Shown: in pieces, positions 26,533 to 34,380 of the stretch | How positions within the stretch are numbered: the first letter of the stretch is position 1 | How the letters are laid out: the number at the start of each line of letters is the position of its first letter | DNA from: Dechloromonas sp. Dech2017 | GTDB taxonomy: Bacteria > Pseudomonadota > Gammaproteobacteria > Burkholderiales > Rhodocyclaceae | Assembly: GCA_009469585.1 (NCBI GenBank) | Contig: SSXW01000012.1 | Span: 42,459 to 106,458 of the forward strand | Direction: 5' to 3' | DNA length: 64,000 bases | Translations under genes and position numbers: made by a program | Notes under the pieces: generated by a model | Database searches by the model: none | Told to the model about the DNA's origin: nothing | Seen by the model: only the letters and a program-made list of their open reading frames with translations

Positions 26533-28592
26533 AGCTGGCCGAGCAGGGCGCGCAAGCGGGCCGGGCGTATCGGCAGGACCAGCCGGTTGGCGCCCTCCGG
26601 CACCGGCTGGTCGGCGGCGGTGACCAACACGATGAGCGGCGCTCCGGGCGCCAGGGCGGCGCTGGCGGCGGCCGCCAGGTCGGCATCGACGATCAGCACG
26701 GCATTGCCCGGTAGCGGTTCGGCACCGGGTTCGTCGGCGGTGCTGACGATGTAATCCCAGTTTTCCACCAGGTGGGCGCAGGCCAGCATGGCGTCCGATT
26801 GGCCGAGGCAGTGCACGTAGCCGGCGCGCGGCGGCGGTGTCATCGGTGCCGGTGCGGCCGGTGCCGGCCGGGAAACGGCGACCTGCAGCGAGAAGGTCGT
26901 TCCCTGGGCGGGACGCGAACGCAGCCCGACCTTGATGTCGAGGGCGCGGGCCAGGCGGTCCACGATGGATAGCCCGAGACCCAGGCCCTTGTCGTGTTCC
27001 CGGGCGGTGTTGCCGACCTGGAAGAACTCGGCAAAGATCGCCGCCTGGTGTTCGGGGGCGATGCCGATGCCGTTGTCCCTGACCTCGAGCAGCACCGTGT
27101 CGCCGCGTCGGCGGGCGGCGACCAGCACGCTGCCGCCGGAACGGGTGTAGCGCAGGGCGTTGGCAACCAGGTTGGCCAGCATGCGCTCGAGCATGGCCGG
27201 ATCGGTTTCCACCCACAGCGGACTCGGCCGGAAGCGCAGGCGCAGGTTGCCGTCGGCCGCCGTCCGCCGAAAGGATTCGGCGAGACGCGCAAAGATCGGC
27301 TGGAGCGGCGTCGGGCAGCGGTCCGGCTTGATCCCGGCGACGTCGAGCCGGGAAATGTCGAGCAGGGAGTCGAGCAGGTTGCCGAGGATGGTCGTCGAGA
27401 CGCCGATCTGCTCGGCCAGTCGGGGCAGGTCCTGGGTGTTGCCGGCCCTGACCTGGCGCTGCAGGTCGCTGGCGAACAGCGACAGGGCGTGCAGTGGCTG
27501 GCGCAGGTCGTGGCTGGCGGCGGCCAGAAAACGACTCTTGGCGGTGTTGGCGCGCTCGGCGGCATTCTTTTGCCCGGCCAGTTCCTGGGTGGCGGCGCGC
27601 ACGCGTTCCTCGAGGTTTTCGTGGCTGGAGGCCAGTTCGTTGGTCATGCCGGCCATTTCGCGGACCTGGCGGCGGACCAGCAGGGCGCCGACGAGGAGGA
27701 CGACGGCGACCAGCAGGGCCAGCGTGCCCAGTTCGAAGAGGCGGTTGTACCAGGCGGCGAGCAGCGTGGACTCGGGGATGGCGGTGAGGATGCGCAGGTC
27801 GCGGAAGCCGGGTACCGGCGACACGGCGAGCAGGATGCCCTGGCTGTTGCTCAGCCCGCTGTCGGGAATGTCGGCCGGCAGCTTGCCGCCGAACAGCACG
27901 GCGCTCGCCTTGGCGCCGAGGATGGGCGACTGGCGGCTGAGGTCGGTCGGCCGGCAGGAGGCGACGATCTGCCCCTTGCCGTTGAGCAGCACCGTCTCGA
28001 AATCGTCGGAAAGCCGGTTCGACCAGCAGAAATCCTGCAGGTAGGCCGGCTCCATGGCGCCGAAGGCGGCGCCGGCGAACTGGCCGTTCTCGCCGATGAT
28101 GCGGCGGGCGATGGCATAGGTGTAGCGGCCCGAGTTGCGCCCGATGTAGGGGCCGTAGGTCGAGGCATCGGCGCCGTTCTCGAGGGCGACGAAGTAGGGG
28201 CGGTCCTTGACGTTGATATGGGGTGCCGGGAAGTAGGTCGAAATGAAGCGCTGGTTGCCGTAGCGGTCGAAGAGGATCAGGTCGCGGACCTGGGGCATGG
28301 CCCGCGAGTGGCGCTGGGCGATGTATTCCCAGCCCTTGGTCGGCGTCCAGCTTTCCCAGCCCTGGCGGTTGCGCGAGAGGTCGGTGGCCGTTTCGCGGAG
28401 CAGCACGTCGACCGCCTCGAAGCTGCGGGCGGTGTGCTCGGCCATCATGATGCCGAAGTGCTGGAGGCGGCGTTCGCCGTTGGTGATGTCGCGGTGGCGG
28501 GAGAGGATGAGGTCGGCCAGGAAGACGAAGAGCACGGTCAGCATGCCGGCCAGGGCGACGGTCAGGGCGAGCGTTTCGGGCTTTTTGCGCAT
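26502..28592 (-). CDS. Sensor histidine kinase with DLRQP-type H-box and degenerate receiver
   Basis: 696 residues. Helix about 10-30, periplasmic Cache-type domain to about 285 (KDRPYFVAL, YGPYIGRNSG), helix about 290-310, coiled coil, then HisKA with phospho-His in AASHDLRQPLHAL (about 365). The HATPase domain has NLVANALRYT, RDNGIGIAPEH and GLGLGLSIVDRL. The last 110 residues look like a receiver fold with VLIVDADL but without the acidic pocket and conserved Thr/Lys pattern, i.e. a pseudo-receiver. It is likely to phosphorylate the convergent NarL-type regulator. Confidence 0.88.
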   Translation of the reverse strand: MRKKPETLALTVALAGMLTVLFVFLADLILSRHRDITNGERRLQHFGIMMAEHTARSFEAVDVLLRETATDLSRNRQGWESWTPTKGWEYIAQRHSRAMPQVRDLILFDRYGNQRFISTYFPAPHINVKDRPYFVALENGADASTYGPYIGRNSGRYTYAIARRIIGENGQFAGAAFGAMEPAYLQDFCWSNRLSDDFETVLLNGKGQIVASCRPTDLSRQSPILGAKASAVLFGGKLPADIPDSGLSNSQGILLAVSPVPGFRDLRILTAIPESTLLAAWYNRLFELGTLALLVAVVLLVGALLVRRQVREMAGMTNELASSHENLEERVRAATQELAGQKNAAERANTAKSRFLAAASHDLRQPLHALSLFASDLQRQVRAGNTQDLPRLAEQIGVSTTILGNLLDSLLDISRLDVAGIKPDRCPTPLQPIFARLAESFRRTAADGNLRLRFRPSPLWVETDPAMLERMLANLVANALRYTRSGGSVLVAARRRGDTVLLEVRDNGIGIAPEHQAAIFAEFFQVGNTAREHDKGLGLGLSIVDRLARALDIKVGLRSRPAQGTTFSLQVAVSRPAPAAPAPMTPPPRAGYVHCLGQSDAMLACAHLVENWDYIVSTADEPGAEPLPGNAVLIVDADLAAAASAALAPGAPLIVLVTAADQPVPEGANRLVLPIRPARLRALLGQLQKTLSKSIP

Positions 28593-28598
28593 GGCCGG

Positions 28599-29348
28599 TC
28601 AGAGCGGGTAGCAGTAGAGCGGCCGGGGCGGCTGGCAATCCACTTCGATGACGCGGGCCGGGGCGATGCCGGGGACTGGGAAGCTGTTGCTGATGAACAG
28701 GCTGCCCGGCGGCATTTCGGCCTTGGCCTTTTCCCACAGTTCGGCCATCGGGGCCGGCGACAGGAAGGCGTAGACGACGTCGTAATCGGCCAGTTCGGCC
28801 TGCCAGAGGTCGTCCCAGCGCCAGCGGATGTTGGGTCGGCCGACGCTGAGCAGCAAGCCGACCAGCCAGGTCAGCGGGGCGTTTTCGACGCCGGTGAACT
28901 GGCTGTCCGGCAGGCGGTCGGCGAGCGGCACGGTGGTGCTGCCGATGCCGGCGCCGAGGTCGAGGAAACGGCTCGGGCCGCGCTCGGCCAGCAGGTCGGC
29001 GAGGGCGGCGACGGTCTGCTTGTTGGACAGGTAGAGCGGCACCTGCCCGGAGAGGGCGCCGCGATAGACGAGCAGGAGCAGGATGGCGGCGAAGAGGAAC
29101 CAGCCGGGGTCGATGGCCAGGCGGTGGGTGAACCAGACGAGGGGCATGAAGCCGGCGTGGATCACCCGCCACCACCACGGCTGGCGCGACAGCACGGCGA
29201 GGATGAGGGCGACGGCGCCGATGGCCAGGCTGGTTTCCAGCCAGGGCATGGCCTCGGCGTTGAGGCCGTAGTACGGCCAGGCGAGCGACAGGACGAGGAT
29301 GGCAGCCGCCCCTTGCAGGGCGAGCTGGCGAATGGCGGGTGCGGACAT
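28599..29348 (-). CDS. Membrane-anchored class I SAM-dependent methyltransferase-like protein
   Basis: 249 residues. Three or four N-terminal helices (about 10-105) precede a small Rossmann-type domain with SAM motif I FLDLGAGIGSTT (about 128) and an acidic end of strand 2 (FTGVENAPLTW). Motif IV reads YDVVYAFLSPAP. Soluble methyltransferases of this kind usually lack membrane helices, so a lipid or quinone-like substrate is possible (inference). It lies 6 bp before the kinase gene in the same direction and 9 bp after the ior gene, so all may be co-transcribed. Confidence 0.75.
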   Translation of the reverse strand: MSAPAIRQLALQGAAAILVLSLAWPYYGLNAEAMPWLETSLAIGAVALILAVLSRQPWWWRVIHAGFMPLVWFTHRLAIDPGWFLFAAILLLLVYRGALSGQVPLYLSNKQTVAALADLLAERGPSRFLDLGAGIGSTTVPLADRLPDSQFTGVENAPLTWLVGLLLSVGRPNIRWRWDDLWQAELADYDVVYAFLSPAPMAELWEKAKAEMPPGSLFISNSFPVPGIAPARVIEVDCQPPRPLYCYPL

Positions 29349-29357
29349 CCGCGGATT

Positions 29358-32300
29358 CTAAGACATCAGGGCCGTTCTCGCCTTGTCTCTCGCCGCTTTG
29401 GCGCGCTCGGCGGCGGCCGCCCGGATCGGCCCGAAACCGCGCACCTCGGCCGGCCAGCCGGCCAGCGCCCGGGCCGCATCGCTCGTCGTCGGTTGCCCGG
29501 CGATCAGCTCGAGGTCGGCCTCGTAGTCGGCGAGAATCCTGCGGTCGACGGCTTTTTCCGGCCCAAAACGAAATGGATCGAGCCAGCTGCCGCGGATTCG
29601 GCGCGCCGCGGCCAGCCCCTTGAGGACGGGCAGCAGCCAGGGGCCGAAGCTGATTTTCTTCGGGCGCCCGTCCGGGCCGGGGCGGGCGAAGAGGGGCGGG
29701 GCGAACTGGAAGCTGATCCGGAAATCGCCGGCGAACTGTTCGCCGAGGCCGGCCAGGAAGTCGGTTTCGGCGTACAGGCGGGCGATCTCGTATTCGTCCT
29801 TGGGGGCGAGCAGGCGGGCGTACTGGGTGGCGACCTGGCGGCTCAGCGCGTCGTCGCCGAGGGCGCGGATAGTCTCCAGGCGCCGGCGGTAGCGTTCGGC
29901 CAGCCGGGCGTCCTGGTAAGCCGCCAGGTGGGCGAGGCGGCTGGCGATCAGCTCGTCTAGCCTTTGTTCGACGAAGGGCCGGCCGCCGAGCGGCCCGGCC
30001 AGGGCGGCGACGCGCTCGGGGTCTACGGCGGCCCGCCGGCCCCAGACGAAGGCCTGGCGATTGGCGTCGACCGCCGCCCCGTTCAGTTCGATGGCCTTGT
30101 CGAGCGCTGCGGCCGACACCGGCACCAGGCCGCGCTGCCAGGCGTAGCCGAGGAGCAGCATGTTGGCGTAGAGGGCGTCGCCCATCAGCGCCGTGGCCAG
30201 GTGCTGGGCATCGATGAAGCGGGCGTGGTCGGCGCCGATGGTGGCGACCAGCTGGTCCTTGAGGCCGGCCTGCGGGAAATGCCAGTCGCGGTGGCGGGTG
30301 AAGTCGGCGGTCGGCGTTTCGGTGCAGCTGACGACGGCCCGCGTGTGCCCCTCGAGCATTTTCGCCAGCGCTTCGGTGCTGGCGCTGACCACCAGGTCGC
30401 CGCCCAGCACGGCGTGGGCCTCGCCGGTGGCGATGCGGGCGGCGTGGATGTCCTCGGGCCGGTCGGCGATGCGCAGGTGGGAGAAGACGGCGCCGTATTT
30501 CTGCGCCAGGCCGGTCATGTCCAGCGTCGAGATGCCCTTGCCGTCGAGGTGGGCGGCCATGCCGACGAGCGCCCCGAGGGTGATGACGCCCATGCCGCCG
30601 ACGCCGGTGATCAGCAGGTTGTAGGGCTGGGCGGTGGCGGGCAGCTGCGGATCTTTCAATTTTGGCCAATTTTCGCCGTCGACCGCGGGACCGGCCGGTT
30701 TCTTCAGCCGGCCGCCATCGACGGTCACGAAGCTCGGGCAGAAACCCTTGAGGCAGGAGAAATCCTGGTTGCACGACGACTGGTCGATCTGGCGCTTGGT
30801 GCCGAAGGCCGTTTCGACCGGCACTACCGACAGGCAGTTGGATTGCACCGAGCAGTCGCCACAGCCTTCGCAGACGGCTTCGTTGATGACGACGCGTTTG
30901 GCGATGGCCGGCATCTTGCCACGCTTGCGCCGGCGCCGCGCCTCGGTGGCGCAGACCTGGTCGTAGATGAGGACCGAGACGCCGGGATAGTCGCGCAGTT
31001 CGCGCTGCACGGTGTCGAGCTCGTCGCGATGGCGCACCGGAACGTTGGGCGCCAGATCGGTGATCTCGGCATATTTCTCCGGCTCGGCGGCGACGATGAC
31101 CATCTTGTCCACGCCCTCGGCCTCGAGCTGGCGGGTCATGCGGGCGACGCTGAGCACGCCGTCCACCGGCTGGCCGCCGGTCATCGCCACGGCGTCGTTG
31201 TAGAGGATCTTGTAGGTGATCGGCACCTTGGCGGCGATGGCCTGGCGGATGGCGAGTAGCCCGGAATGGAAATAGGTGCCGTCACCGAGGTTGGCGAAAA
31301 TGTGTTTTTCCTCGGTGAATGGCGCCTGGCCGACCCAGGGCACGCCTTCGCCGCCCATGTGGGTGAAGGTTGAGGTTTGCCGGTCCATCCAGGTCACCAT
31401 GTAGTGGCAGCCGATGCCGGCCACGGCGCGCGAGCCTTCGGGCACCTTGGTCGAGGTGTTGTGCGGGCAGCCCGAGCAGAAATGCGGCTTGCGCTCGGCC
31501 AGCACGACCGGCGTTTTGGCCGCCTGCTGCTTGGCCTGGATGATCTCGAGGCGGGCGGCAATGGTCGGCGAGGTGAAGAAGCGGCCGATGCGCTGGGCGA
31601 TGACGTGGGCGATGGTCGCCACCGGCAGCTCGCCGGTGGCCGGCAGCAGCCATTGGCCGTGCGACCACTCCCCGAGTTCGTCGAACTTGCCGATCACCCG
31701 TGGCCTGACCTCGTCCTTCCAGTTGTAGAGTTCTTCCTTGAGCTGGTATTCGAGCAGCTGACGCTTTTCCTCGACGACCAGGATTTCCTCCAGCCCTTCG
31801 GCGAAGTGGCGCACCCCTTCTGGTTCGAGCGGCCAGACCATGCCCACCTTGTACAGGCGGATGCCGATCTCGGCGGCCAGGGCTTCGTCGATGCCCAGTT
31901 CGTCGAGCGCCTGGCGGACGTCGAGATAGCTCTTGCCGGCGGTCAGGATGCCGAGGCGAGGGGTTGGTGAATCGATGACCAGGCGGTTCAGGCCGTTGGC
32001 CCGACAGTAGGCCAGCGCGGCGTAGAGCTTGTAGTTGAGCAGTCGGGCTTCCTGGACCAGCGGCGGGTCGGGCCAGCGGATGTTGAGGCCGTCCGGCGGC
32101 ATGTCGAAATTTTGCGGAAAAACCGGGTTGACCGCCGCCATGTCGATGCTCACCGAGGCCGAGGTCTCGACCGTGTCGGCCAGCGCCTTGAAGGCCACCC
32201 AGCAACCCGAGTAGCGGCTCATCGCCCAGCCGTGCAGGCCGTAGTCGAGGTATTCCTGGACATTGGCCGGGTAGAGCACCGGCATCAGCACCGCCTTGAA

Positions 32301-32804
32301 AACGTGTTCGGTCTGGTGCGGCAGCGTGGACGACTTGGCGGCATGGTCGTCGCCGGCGACGACCAGCACGCCGCCGAATTTGGCCGTGCCGGCGGCGTTG
32401 GCGTGACGGAAGACGTCGCCGCTGCGATCGACGCCAGGCCCCTTGCCATACCACATGCCGAACACGCCGTCGTACTTGGCGCCGGGGAACAGCCCGACCT
32501 GCTGGCTGCCCCAGACGGCGGTGGCGGCGAGGTCTTCGTTGATGCCGGGCTGGAAGGTGATGTGGTGTTCGGCGAGATGGGCCTTGGCCTTCCACAGGCC
32601 GAGGTCGAGATTGCCGAGCGGGCTGCCGCGATAGCCGGAAATGAAGCCGGCGGTATTCAGCCCGGCCGCCAGGTCGCGTTCCCGTTGCAGCATGGGCAGG
32701 CGGATCAGGGCCTGGGTGCCGGTCAGGAAGACGCGGCCGGTGTGGCGGGTGTATTTGTCGTCCAGGGCGCTGGACAGGATTTCCGGCAAAAGGGGCTTGC
32801 CCAT
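29358..32804 (-). CDS. Indolepyruvate:ferredoxin oxidoreductase, IorA-IorB fusion
   Basis: 1148 residues. The N-terminal pyrimidine-binding region starts with LTGTQALIRLPMLQRERD; the TPP domain has CSGCPHNTSTKVPEG and GDGTYFHSG. A ferredoxin-type segment follows (CEGCGDCSVQSNC, then CNQDFSCLKGFC), and then the gamma (IorB) domain with GVGGMGVITLGALVGMAA. It oxidatively decarboxylates aryl-pyruvates to aryl-acetyl-CoA, reducing ferredoxin. Two dispersed repeats (copies 5 and 6) are read in frame, copy 6 in the linker between ferredoxin and gamma domains. RBS GGAGACC precedes the ATG. Confidence 0.92.
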   Translation of the reverse strand: MGKPLLPEILSSALDDKYTRHTGRVFLTGTQALIRLPMLQRERDLAAGLNTAGFISGYRGSPLGNLDLGLWKAKAHLAEHHITFQPGINEDLAATAVWGSQQVGLFPGAKYDGVFGMWYGKGPGVDRSGDVFRHANAAGTAKFGGVLVVAGDDHAAKSSTLPHQTEHVFKAVLMPVLYPANVQEYLDYGLHGWAMSRYSGCWVAFKALADTVETSASVSIDMAAVNPVFPQNFDMPPDGLNIRWPDPPLVQEARLLNYKLYAALAYCRANGLNRLVIDSPTPRLGILTAGKSYLDVRQALDELGIDEALAAEIGIRLYKVGMVWPLEPEGVRHFAEGLEEILVVEEKRQLLEYQLKEELYNWKDEVRPRVIGKFDELGEWSHGQWLLPATGELPVATIAHVIAQRIGRFFTSPTIAARLEIIQAKQQAAKTPVVLAERKPHFCSGCPHNTSTKVPEGSRAVAGIGCHYMVTWMDRQTSTFTHMGGEGVPWVGQAPFTEEKHIFANLGDGTYFHSGLLAIRQAIAAKVPITYKILYNDAVAMTGGQPVDGVLSVARMTRQLEAEGVDKMVIVAAEPEKYAEITDLAPNVPVRHRDELDTVQRELRDYPGVSVLIYDQVCATEARRRRKRGKMPAIAKRVVINEAVCEGCGDCSVQSNCLSVVPVETAFGTKRQIDQSSCNQDFSCLKGFCPSFVTVDGGRLKKPAGPAVDGENWPKLKDPQLPATAQPYNLLITGVGGMGVITLGALVGMAAHLDGKGISTLDMTGLAQKYGAVFSHLRIADRPEDIHAARIATGEAHAVLGGDLVVSASTEALAKMLEGHTRAVVSCTETPTADFTRHRDWHFPQAGLKDQLVATIGADHARFIDAQHLATALMGDALYANMLLLGYAWQRGLVPVSAAALDKAIELNGAAVDANRQAFVWGRRAAVDPERVAALAGPLGGRPFVEQRLDELIASRLAHLAAYQDARLAERYRRRLETIRALGDDALSRQVATQYARLLAPKDEYEIARLYAETDFLAGLGEQFAGDFRISFQFAPPLFARPGPDGRPKKISFGPWLLPVLKGLAAARRIRGSWLDPFRFGPEKAVDRRILADYEADLELIAGQPTTSDAARALAGWPAEVRGFGPIRAAAAERAKAARDKARTALMS
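29539..29568 (-). repeat. Dispersed GTCGAC-core repeat, copy 5 (variant)
   Basis: Minus orientation, core GCCGTCGACCGCAG, but the tract beside the core is A5 rather than T6. In frame within the ior gene (PEKAVDRR). Confidence 0.65.
30657..30689 (+). repeat. Dispersed GTCGAC-core repeat, copy 6
   Basis: CAATTTTGGCC, AATTTT, then CGCCGTCGACCGCGGG. In frame and antisense to the ior gene, it encodes the linker PAVDGENWPKLKD between the ferredoxin and gamma domains. Confidence 0.85.
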
Positions 32805-32922
32805 GGTTGGTCTCCGTTATTTGCCGCCTTGTGGGCGACAGCTATGGTCGCTGCGCCGCCGGGGGTGGTGGCGACGCAGCCTGGAGATTTGAGTTTGGCC
32901 GAAAGCGAACGTTCCGGCAACG

Positions 32923-32936
32923 GCGGGTTAACCCGC
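32923..32936. promoter_or_regulatory. Perfect 14-bp palindrome upstream of ior
   Basis: GCGGGTTAACCCGC, symmetric, in the 155-bp gap between the GNAT-PilZ stop and the ior start, about 120 bp before the ior ATG. Possible operator; it could also act as a weak hairpin. Nothing else is seen in this gap. Confidence 0.3.
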
Positions 32937-32959
32937 GGCCGGCGCCGGGGCGGTAACGC

Positions 32960-34261
32960 TCAGGGGAGGAAGCGGGTGGCCTGGTCGAGATCCTGGTGGG
33001 TGTGGCCTTCGTACAGCGCCGTGACGAACTTGCGCCACACCAGGTCCGGCTCGCCGATGCGGAAACCGCAGTAATGCTGGTCCTCGATCTCGGCTTCGCG
33101 GGCGACCTGCACGGTGAGCCGCGACACCTCGTGGAGGCCGAGCTGCACCGTGGCCTTCAGCCAGATGCCGCTCGGGATGGCCTGGGCAACGCGGGCCCGG
33201 AAACCGTAGCGCGACACTTCGTTGACCTCGATGGCCAGGTTGTCGTCGCCGCTCGTCGTCGCATCGTTGAGCCGGGCCGGGCATTTGACCGAGAAACGGC
33301 GATGCTGGCGCATCTGCCGGGTGACGCCCTGGTCGGGCAGGGCAGGCAGAACCTTGCGGTATTCCGGCAGGTCGTAGATGAGGTGGAGCAGGGCCTTCTT
33401 GCGGTCGCTCAACTCGGCGAAGACCTGCGTCTGGCGATTGAAGAAATAGTCGATCAGTTCGGGGGTCAGCACCGGGTCGTTGGTAGTGAAGAAGCGGCGG
33501 TGCGGGATGTGGATGTTGGCCAGCTTCGATTCGCAGAAATAATGGTACAGGTTGCGGTGCAGTGGCTTGCCGGCGTAAGCCCGGCGCAGGGTCTCCGGGG
33601 CGTGCTTGAGGTCGAGCGTGGCGCCGACGGCCGGGGCGCCATTGACGAAGTCGTAGTTCTCGACGACGTTGGCGGTCAGCCGCTTGAAGAAGAGCAGCGA
33701 TTCGTACATCTCGATGTGGCGCGGATTGACGGCGATGACCAGGTGCCGCGTATCGAAGAAGGTGGTGCAGTACTCGTACATGAACTTCATCAGCGGGAAG
33801 AGGATGGTCCCGCCGGTGCGCCGGTAGCGCGGGTGCACGGCCAGCGCCGAGACTTCGGCGATGTAACCCTCCTTCTCGCGCACCGCCGTCAGGTCGAAGA
33901 TGCGCTGCAGCGGGAAGCCGATGGCACTCTCGCGGATCAGCGACAGGGTGCCGACCACCTTGCCGTCGAGCTTGGCGCACAGGGTGGTGGTGGTCGGCAG
34001 TGCGTGGTAGATGGTGACGCGCATGCCCGACGGGTCGGGCGACATGAAGCCGCTGCTGACGTAGGCGTCATGCAGCAGGCGGAAGCAGGCTTCCAGCTCG
34101 TCCTGGGTGTCGGCGATCTTGAGGACCAGCCGGTCGGTGGGGGCGGGGTCGCAGTCCACGAAGGCCCGGTACACGTTGTGCCTGCTTTTTTGCGGCAGCA
34201 TCGAGAACAGCTTGCGGGCAGCCTGGTTGAGGTAGAACCGTATTCTGGCGAGTGACGGCAT
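32960..34261 (-). CDS. GNAT/N-acyl amino acid synthase-like domain fused to PilZ
   Basis: 433 residues. The N-terminal 290 residues resemble the FeeM/N-acyl amino acid synthase branch of GNAT (ACFRLLHDAYVSSGF, YIAEVSALAVHPRYRRTGG, VIAVNPRHIEMYESLLFF). A PilZ domain follows (about 318-425) with the c-di-GMP motif RRFSVK preceded by QH and the NEVSRYGFRAR segment (D/N-x-S-x-x-G type). This suggests acyl transfer onto an amino acid controlled by c-di-GMP (inference). Divergent from the livK-like gene by 119 bp that hold a palindrome and a strong plus-strand promoter. Confidence 0.85.
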   Translation of the reverse strand: MPSLARIRFYLNQAARKLFSMLPQKSRHNVYRAFVDCDPAPTDRLVLKIADTQDELEACFRLLHDAYVSSGFMSPDPSGMRVTIYHALPTTTTLCAKLDGKVVGTLSLIRESAIGFPLQRIFDLTAVREKEGYIAEVSALAVHPRYRRTGGTILFPLMKFMYEYCTTFFDTRHLVIAVNPRHIEMYESLLFFKRLTANVVENYDFVNGAPAVGATLDLKHAPETLRRAYAGKPLHRNLYHYFCESKLANIHIPHRRFFTTNDPVLTPELIDYFFNRQTQVFAELSDRKKALLHLIYDLPEYRKVLPALPDQGVTRQMRQHRRFSVKCPARLNDATTSGDDNLAIEVNEVSRYGFRARVAQAIPSGIWLKATVQLGLHEVSRLTVQVAREAEIEDQHYCGFRIGEPDLVWRKFVTALYEGHTHQDLDQATRFLP

Positions 34262-34292
34262 CAGGCGGGCTCATGGAAAACCATACGAATTC

Positions 34293-34310
34293 ATCATAAC
34301 ACCTTATGAT
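34293..34310. promoter_or_regulatory. 18-bp palindrome between GNAT-PilZ and livK-like genes
   Basis: ATCATAA-CACC-TTATGAT, perfect 7-bp arms. It abuts the -35 box of the livK promoter, so it is a good candidate operator controlling one or both divergent genes. Confidence 0.45.
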
Positions 34311-34338
34311 TGACATGTATCCGCCCGGTCCGGACAAT
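34310..34338 (+). promoter_or_regulatory. Candidate sigma70 promoter of livKHMGF
   Basis: Consensus TTGACA at 34310-34315, 17 bp, then GACAAT at 34333-34338. Predicted start is near 34345, giving a leader of about 36 nt with AGGAG before the ATG at 34381. Confidence 0.6.
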
Positions 34339-34380
34339 CAAAATGACTTGTTTCCCCCACAGAGATCAGGAGAAATATCG

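Noticed and set aside
25837..30774. 1645-residue open frame on the minus strand
   Set aside because: Arg/Pro/Ala-rich low-complexity translation running across the NarL regulator, kinase, methyltransferase and ior genes; a shadow frame of high-GC DNA.
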